7,754 bases of DNA from NCBI GenBank assembly GCA_946886185.1, contig CAMPIC010000117.1:1-7754 (forward strand). Reading direction: 5' to 3'. Under the pieces are notes generated by a model. That model worked only from the letters and a program-made list of their open reading frames with translations, searched no databases and was not told where the DNA came from. A program made the position numbers and the translations under genes. The stretch comes from an uncultured bacterium. Lineage in GTDB: Bacteria; Eisenbacteria; RBG-16-71-46; CAIMUX01. Shown here in pieces: positions 5,021 through 7,754 of the stretch. How positions within the stretch are numbered: the stretch's first letter is position 1; each line of letters opens with the position of its first letter.

Positions 5021-7711
5021 TTAACGGACGACGATGCGGCCGGTTGCCCGCGCCGACGCTTGCTGAACGGTCATCCAGTAGACGCCGGCCGGAACGCGGC
5101 GCGACGACTGGTCGCGTAAGTCCCAGGTCGCTTCGCCCACGCCTGCATCCGAGGCAGAGCTCCACTGCCGGACGACGCGCCCGCGCGCGTCGCACACTCG
5201 CACCTCGAACTCTCCCGCCATCGGCATCGCGAAATGGGCCCGCACGGACTGCGTGGCCGGGTTCGGGCCGATCCGCAGGCGGGACGCATCCATGACCGCT
5301 TCGGGAACGTCCGCGGGATCCGTCAAGGCCGCGGTGTAGAAACCGTCGATGAACGTCGAGGGAACCGCCAACCGGTCTGAGGCCGTCGCAAGCATCCCCG
5401 CCATGACCCCGGTGGCGATCTGATCGGTCAACGTGCCGCTGGCAAGATCGAAGACGTTGAGCTGTCCGCTCACCGTTTGTGAGAAGAGCGGGCCAGGTCC
5501 GAACGAAACGCTCCAGTTTCCGCTCGGCACGAACAGCTCGCTTCCGTCGGCGGAAACCGCGAGCCCGGCGCCGAATTCCGGATAGCCGAAGGTGCGCGAG
5601 ACCACGCCGTCGGAGAGATCGAGCTCCGAAACGCTGTTCGCCTGGAAGTTCAGCACGTAAACGAACTGTTCATCCGGAGAGAAAGCCATTTCGAACGGTT
5701 GCGCACCCATGAGGAACTGATCGACCACCGTCGGCACCGGAAGGGTGTTGTCGAGAACGACGAGACGGTTGTTGTCCCGCGTCGTGACGTAAATCCGGGA
5801 ATCGTCGTCGTTGAACATCGCTCGCACCGGGAAGGTGGCAACCGCGACGTTGGCCCGCACGCTCCAGGTTTCGGTATCGATCAGAGTCACCTGGTTGGTG
5901 AACGATCCGCAGACCGCGAGCGTTCCTCCGTCGTGGCTGAGCGTCGTCCCGCTGCTCTGCTGATACAGATATCCGATCGAGCCCATGTTTCCGGTGGGCA
6001 GCTTCGGTCCCGCGACCGATTGCGTGGAAAGATCGATTCTCCAGACTCCGTCGCTCGTGACGACGCCCACGTAGGCGTAGGCGCCGTCGGGGGAGATCTC
6101 CACCTGGCTCCCGCGAGTCGAGATCGGCACGTTCGTCACCGTCATGTCATCGAGATGGAGGATGGAGGCGAACGGCGAGTCGAGATTGGCCACGACCGCG
6201 CGCTCTCCGTCGGGAGTGAAAGCGACTTCCGAAGGGCGGTCCCCGACGGGGAGCATCCCCAGGAGAGCGCCGCTCGACACGTCATAGATTCCGACGTTGT
6301 CGCTCAGGATGTGCGTGACCGCGGCGACGGTTCCATCGGGGCTGAGCGCCATCTGGCGGGACTTGTCCCCCTCCGCATCCGGTCCGCTCAAAAGGTGATG
6401 CTGGAGTGTGCCGGCCGCGCCGTTCGTCGTGAAGATGAGGAAGTCCTCGCCGAAGCTGTTCGCCGCTCCCGCCGCGAGCGCTTCGGTCGGAGAAACCGCT
6501 CCGACGGACAGGCTCACCAGGGTGTTGAGGTTCTTGACCAGGGCGCCCGTGGCGTAGTTGATCAAGCTGCCGTTAAATCCGACGCAGAAGGCGTAGTTTC
6601 CGTCCGCGGTGGTGTAGAGATCGTTGACCGATGCGGTCGCGATGTCGCCCGACACCGATCCCGTCACCAGATCGACGACCCGGCACGCGTTGAGCACGGC
6701 CACGGCCGCTTTGGTCGCGCTCGGGTCGATGGAGATCGCTCCGCCGAATGCATCGGCGCCCAGCGGAATGGTGCTCGTGATGGAAGCGCTGGCGACGTCG
6801 ACGACCGTCACGGCATCCGCGTCGCTGTGCACGACTGCTGCGGTGGCGCCGCCGGGTGCGACGGCGACTCCATGGGGGCGCGCCGGAGCGGGAATGTTCG
6901 TCACGAGGCCGGTGGCGACGTCCACGATCTGAATCCGGTTCCCGAAGTAGTCGGGGTGAATGAGACGCCCGTTGCCCGCGAAGGCGAACGAACGAAAACT
7001 CGGCGCGAGAGAGCCGTTCTCGAAGTTCACGGAGATCGATCCGACGAAGCCGATTCCGTTGACCCGCCGCGTCTCGGTCTGGGTCGCGATGTCGATCAGT
7101 GAGATCGATCCGTCCACGGTGTTCCCGACCGCTGCCGTCGTTCCATCCGGGCTGATCGCGACGCAGCCCGGTTGGTTTCCGACCGGGATCACCGCGATCT
7201 CGGTTCCAGCGGTCAGATCGAGGATGGAGGCGGTGTCCTCGAAGACGTTCGGAGTGACCGCGCGCTGGCCGTCGGGAGTGATGGCGATTCCGAGCGGCGA
7301 TCCGGTCACCGGAATCTCTCGCACGAACGTGCCGCCGTGCGCCTCCCACACGATCACGTTCCGGGACTGCCAATGAGAGATGAGGATGTGCGCCCCGTCG
7401 GGGCTGAACTTCATCCCGCTCGGACTGTCTCCTTCGGCTGGTGCGCCCGCTTCGACGTAATCGAGGGTGAGCGCTCCGCGATTCGACTCGTCCACGCGGG
7501 CGCGCAGATCGAAAACCGCGTTCCTGGGATCGAAGATCTCCATCCTGGTGAAAGCATCCCCTTCGGAGAGTGCCGCCGTCTCGGACTCGCGCGTCAATCC
7601 GTGCCCGTTGAGGACGGATCCCGGAGCGATATCCGGATTGAGGGTGAGGACGGCCATGGCGGCGAACGAAATCGGGCGAACGAGGGAGCGAACGAGATGG
7701 TGCGAAGCCAT
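5021..7711 (-). CDS. Exported protein with two seven-bladed YVTN-type beta-propellers and FlgD-like tail
   Basis: This 896-residue protein starts with a signal peptide (Arg8 and Arg12, hydrophobic core about 13-24). Two propellers follow. Blade markers of the SPDG/TPDG type start at residues 103, 145, 187, 245, 285, about 328 and 368 in the first, and at 457, 499, 540, 592, 635, 678 and 720 in the second. The spacing of about 42-50 residues and the shared I-x-D, V-G-x-x-P and A-V-x-N elements match YVTN/lactonase-like propellers, which usually bind or serve as scaffolds. Each marker in the second set lies about 347-354 residues after its partner, so one propeller seems to be a copy of the other. 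Residues ~812-896 form a FlgD-like or sorting-type Ig domain (PNP 816-818, GRVVR, PAGVY, terminal GRIVVR) like that of gene 1. I see no catalytic motif. AGGAGG lies five bases before the ATG. The gene faces gene 3, and its promoter is probably beyond the right edge. Confidence 0.85.
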   Translation of the reverse strand: MASHHLVRSLVRPISFAAMAVLTLNPDIAPGSVLNGHGLTRESETAALSEGDAFTRMEIFDPRNAVFDLRARVDESNRGALTLDYVEAGAPAEGDSPSGMKFSPDGAHILISHWQSRNVIVWEAHGGTFVREIPVTGSPLGIAITPDGQRAVTPNVFEDTASILDLTAGTEIAVIPVGNQPGCVAISPDGTTAAVGNTVDGSISLIDIATQTETRRVNGIGFVGSISVNFENGSLAPSFRSFAFAGNGRLIHPDYFGNRIQIVDVATGLVTNIPAPARPHGVAVAPGGATAAVVHSDADAVTVVDVASASITSTIPLGADAFGGAISIDPSATKAAVAVLNACRVVDLVTGSVSGDIATASVNDLYTTADGNYAFCVGFNGSLINYATGALVKNLNTLVSLSVGAVSPTEALAAGAANSFGEDFLIFTTNGAAGTLQHHLLSGPDAEGDKSRQMALSPDGTVAAVTHILSDNVGIYDVSSGALLGMLPVGDRPSEVAFTPDGERAVVANLDSPFASILHLDDMTVTNVPISTRGSQVEISPDGAYAYVGVVTSDGVWRIDLSTQSVAGPKLPTGNMGSIGYLYQQSSGTTLSHDGGTLAVCGSFTNQVTLIDTETWSVRANVAVATFPVRAMFNDDDSRIYVTTRDNNRLVVLDNTLPVPTVVDQFLMGAQPFEMAFSPDEQFVYVLNFQANSVSELDLSDGVVSRTFGYPEFGAGLAVSADGSELFVPSGNWSVSFGPGPLFSQTVSGQLNVFDLASGTLTDQIATGVMAGMLATASDRLAVPSTFIDGFYTAALTDPADVPEAVMDASRLRIGPNPATQSVRAHFAMPMAGEFEVRVCDARGRVVRQWSSASDAGVGEATWDLRDQSSRRVPAGVYWMTVQQASARATGRIVVR

Positions 7712-7716
7712 GATGT

Positions 7717-7722
7717 CCTCCT
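7717..7722 (-). promoter_or_regulatory. Ribosome binding site of gene 4
   Basis: On the minus strand AGGAGG stands five bases before the ATG at 7711, supporting that start and the signal peptide. The remaining bases to 7754 show no convincing promoter. Confidence 0.8.
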
Positions 7723-7754
7723 GCAGGCCGGTCGATGGATCGATTCGTCATCAG

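Noticed and set aside
4007..5119. 370-residue open frame overlapping gene 3 in another frame
   Set aside because: Its ATG abuts the Shine-Dalgarno sequence with no usable spacing, the product is Arg/Ser-rich, and it runs into the convergent gene 4.
5699..7102. 467-residue open frame on the plus strand opposite gene 4
   Set aside because: It is highly enriched in Arg, His, Asp and Gly without hydrophobic pattern, as expected from an open frame antisense to a GC-rich gene. Gene 4 has a ribosome site, a signal peptide and recognisable domains.
6573..7751. 392-residue minus-strand open frame overlapping the start of gene 4
   Set aside because: It is extremely rich in Arg and His with no fold signature. 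It overlaps, in another frame, the signal peptide and first propeller of gene 4, which are well supported.

Overview
The window reads as GC-rich bacterial chromosome carrying four complete protein genes. Three encode exported, mostly beta-structured proteins and one encodes a cytoplasmic-type enzyme. Two of the exported proteins end in a FlgD-like / type-A-sorting-like immunoglobulin domain (PNP near its start, then G-R-x-V-R, PAG-x-Y, and a terminal (K/R)-(L/I)-V-x-(I/V)-R). That domain style, with Asp-box and YVTN propellers, PPC domains and GC-rich codon use, suggests an uncultured lineage of the FCB group such as Candidatus Eisenbacteria or a relative. This assignment is inferred from protein style; no rRNA or marker gene is present. 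There is no CRISPR array, tRNA, transposase or phage gene.

Layout. Bases 1-200 hold a degenerate 36-bp tandem repeat cut by the left edge of the window, ending in a small hairpin. Next comes a short promoter region with a perfect TATAAT and then gene 1 (334-2721), an exported five-Asp-box sialidase-fold propeller with a FlgD-like tail. A strong intrinsic terminator follows it at once. Gene 2 (2950-3903) encodes an exported protein with two PPC-type domains and an unusual short C-terminal tail (SWGDLKRTFR). After a 107-bp gap with two dyads comes gene 3 (4011-4964), a divergent N-formylglutamate amidohydrolase-family protein. Gene 4 (7711-5021, minus strand) converges on gene 3. It encodes an exported protein with two seven-bladed YVTN-type propellers, apparently made by duplication of a whole propeller, plus a FlgD-like tail.

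Working together. The terminator separates gene 1 from gene 2, and gene 4 lies on the other strand, so these are probably mostly single-gene units and not one operon. The common theme is cell-surface or secreted adhesion or binding proteins carrying C-terminal signals of two kinds. The amidohydrolase has no visible histidine-utilisation partners here. I see no clear new defence or mobile system. The most noteworthy signals are the duplicated propeller in gene 4, the two classes of C-terminal tail, the repeat array, and the orphan divergent amidohydrolase.
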